DNA of 25,407 bases from JANYIP01 sp031394045 (GTDB taxonomy: Bacteria > Actinomycetota > Actinomycetes > Prado026): assembly GCA_031394045.1 (NCBI GenBank), contig JANMWN010000268.1, positions 1-25,407 on the forward strand, in the 5' to 3' direction. Each line of letters opens with the position of its first letter. Position 1 is the first letter of the stretch. Positions 24,305 to 25,407 of this stretch are shown here, piece after piece. Made by a program: the position numbers and the translations under genes. A model generated the notes under the pieces. The model saw nothing but the letters and a program-made list of their open reading frames with translations. It searched no databases and was not told the DNA's origin.

Positions 24305-24411
24305 ACTCCTTCGGGCTACGCTGCTCACGCACCGTGGCACCCGCTGACCCCTAGTGACCCGCTCGAACCCAGTGACCGATGAGTGGACCAGATGAACGAC
24401 GAGGTGACGTC
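24305..24411 (+). other. yggT to divIVA intergenic region with GTGACC repeats
   Basis: This 107-base gap probably holds the divIVA promoter. TACGCT (24317-24322) fits TAnnnT, but no good -35 is seen. TGACCC/TGACCG occurs at 24345, 24355 and 24373, the last two within AGTGACC copies spaced 18 bp apart. GAGGTG (24401-24406) is the divIVA ribosome binding site. Confidence 0.4.
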
Positions 24412-25353
24412 ATGACCTTGACCCCCGAGGACGTGCGCAACAAGCAGTTCAGCACCGTCCGGCTCCGCGAGGGCTACGAGATGGACGAGGTGGATGCCTT
24501 CCTCGACGAGGTCGAGGCCGAGCTGACCCGCCTCGGTCGCGACAACGAAGACCTCCGCAGCCGGCTCTCGGCTGCCTCACGGCAGCCCGCGGGCGCCCCG
24601 AGCGGTCCGCCGGCCCAGGCCGTGACGGTCGCGCCGGTGCCCCAGGCCGCCCCAGCGGCCCCGGTCGCACCGCCGCCACCACCCCCGCCGCCCGTTGCAC
24701 CGGTTGCACCGGTCATCGCCGCGGCGGCCGTGGCTACCGCGCCGGCACCGTCGGACAGCGCCGTGCGCATGCTCGAGCTGGCGCAGCGCACCGCCGACGA
24801 GCACGTCGCCCAGGCCAAGGGCGAGGCGAACCGCATCGTCACCGAGGCACGTGCTCAGGCCGAGCGGGTCACCGGCGACCTCCAGCGCGAGGCCGCCACC
24901 CTGCAGGCCCGGGTCGAGGAGCTCAAGGCGTTCGAGCGCGAGTACCGCACCCGGCTGCGTTCGTACCTGGAGAACCAGCTGCACGAGCTCGACCACCTGC
25001 CCGAGGCCTCGGCCCGACCCGCTACCCAGCCGACGCCGGTTGCCGCGGCTGCGGCGGCGAGCACCCCGGCGCCCCCTGCAGCACCGCAAGCTGCACAGGC
25101 ATCGCCGGCTCCGCCCGTGCAGTCGGCCCCGGTGGTTCAGCCGCAGCAGCCACCGGCGCCGGTCGCGGTGCCGGCTGCTCAGACCGCCCCACCGGCTGCG
25201 CCGGTCCAGCCCAGTCAGCAGGGCCAGCCGGCTCAGCAGGGGCAGCCGGCTCAGCAGGGCCAGCCTCGCCCGGCGACTCCGTTCGGGCCGCCGACGCCGG
25301 CGCCCGCGGTTCCCGGTCTCGAACCGCCGAGCGGTCCTCCGTCGCAGTCCTGA
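24412..25353 (+). CDS. divIVA: Polar growth and septum scaffold DivIVA/Wag31
   Basis: This 313-residue protein begins with the DivIVA lipid-binding domain: MTLTPEDVRNKQFSTVRLRE then GYEMDEVDAFLDEVEAEL. A Pro/Ala linker (about 57-113) separates it from a long coiled coil (about 116-195, LELAQRTADEHVAQAKGEAN and beyond). The tail (about 200-313) is rich in Pro, Ala and Gln, with QQGQPA repeats. In actinobacteria DivIVA/Wag31 marks growing poles and curved membrane and directs wall synthesis. I chose the ATG at 24412, with GAGGTG upstream, over the in-frame ATG at 24379, because the conserved domain starts there. It is the last gene visible in the cluster. Confidence 0.95.
   Translation: MTLTPEDVRNKQFSTVRLREGYEMDEVDAFLDEVEAELTRLGRDNEDLRSRLSAASRQPAGAPSGPPAQAVTVAPVPQAAPAAPVAPPPPPPPPVAPVAPVIAAAAVATAPAPSDSAVRMLELAQRTADEHVAQAKGEANRIVTEARAQAERVTGDLQREAATLQARVEELKAFEREYRTRLRSYLENQLHELDHLPEASARPATQPTPVAAAAAASTPAPPAAPQAAQASPAPPVQSAPVVQPQQPPAPVAVPAAQTAPPAAPVQPSQQGQPAQQGQPAQQGQPRPATPFGPPTPAPAVPGLEPPSGPPSQS
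25216..25266 (+). repeat. 18-bp tandem repeat in the divIVA tail
   Basis: CAGCAGGGCCAGCCGGCT repeats at 25216-25233 and 25234-25251 (one mismatch) with a partial copy at 25252-25266. It encodes QQGQPA units in frame, so changes in copy number would only alter tail length. Confidence 0.85.
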
Positions 25354-25407
25354 GCTGACCCAGAACGGCCGTGGGGGGCCGGGGCCGCGCGCGTCGGGGG
25401 CCGGCCC

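Noticed and set aside
25354..25407. Terminator after divIVA
   Set aside because: The end of the window is extremely G/C-rich with a GGGCCGGCCC palindrome at 25398-25407, but there is no U-tract and the sequence is cut by the window end.

Overview
The window is a high-GC actinobacterial chromosome segment carrying an almost complete division and cell wall (dcw) cluster. Several features point to a Gram-positive actinobacterium: no ftsA, SepF and a Wag31-type DivIVA downstream of ftsZ, frequent GTG starts, ATGA/GTGA gene overlaps, a DUF3040 protein next to the cluster, and FtsZ ending in DDLDVPDFLK. MurE carries the DNPR motif of enzymes that add diaminopimelate. A member of the Propionibacteriales (Nocardioides-like) would fit, but that is an inference from overall character, not a proof.

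Left block (33-5162): a small DUF3040 membrane protein on the + strand faces a convergent three-gene minus-strand operon. The operon is a MoxR AAA+ ATPase, a DUF58 (von Willebrand A-like) protein and a TgpA-like membrane transglutaminase, tightly packed. It is transcribed divergently from mraZ across a 268-base regulatory region (5163-5430). That region holds three CCTGAGGA repeats spaced 11 bp apart, a TTGACG/TACTGT promoter, and an array of TGG boxes spaced exactly 10 bp apart that should be the MraZ operator.

Central block (5431-19794): mraZ, a small membrane protein, rsmH, ftsL, ftsI, murE, murF, mraY, murD, ftsW, murG, murC and ftsQ, all on the + strand. From rsmH to ftsQ nearly every junction is a 4-base stop/start overlap. 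The exceptions are an 18-base gap before murE and a 1-base overlap at mraY/murD. These genes make the UDP-MurNAc-pentapeptide (MurC, D, E, F), load it on lipid (MraY, MurG), polymerise and cross-link it at the septum (FtsW, FtsI), and link this to the divisome (FtsL, FtsQ).

Right block (19799-25353): a DinB/DUF664-type protein is inserted between ftsQ and ftsZ. ftsZ follows with its own promoter region containing an AT-rich inverted repeat. Then come an unknown small membrane protein with a cysteine pair, pgeF (laccase-domain, peptidoglycan editing), yggS (PLP homeostasis), sepF (FtsZ membrane anchor), a YggT-family protein and divIVA/wag31 (polar growth scaffold).

No mobile elements, rRNA or tRNA genes or CRISPR arrays were seen. 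The region is mostly conserved housekeeping. The most interesting items are the phased MraZ operator, the ftsZ upstream element, two unrecognised small membrane proteins, the DinB insertion and the in-frame hexamer repeat tract in ftsL.
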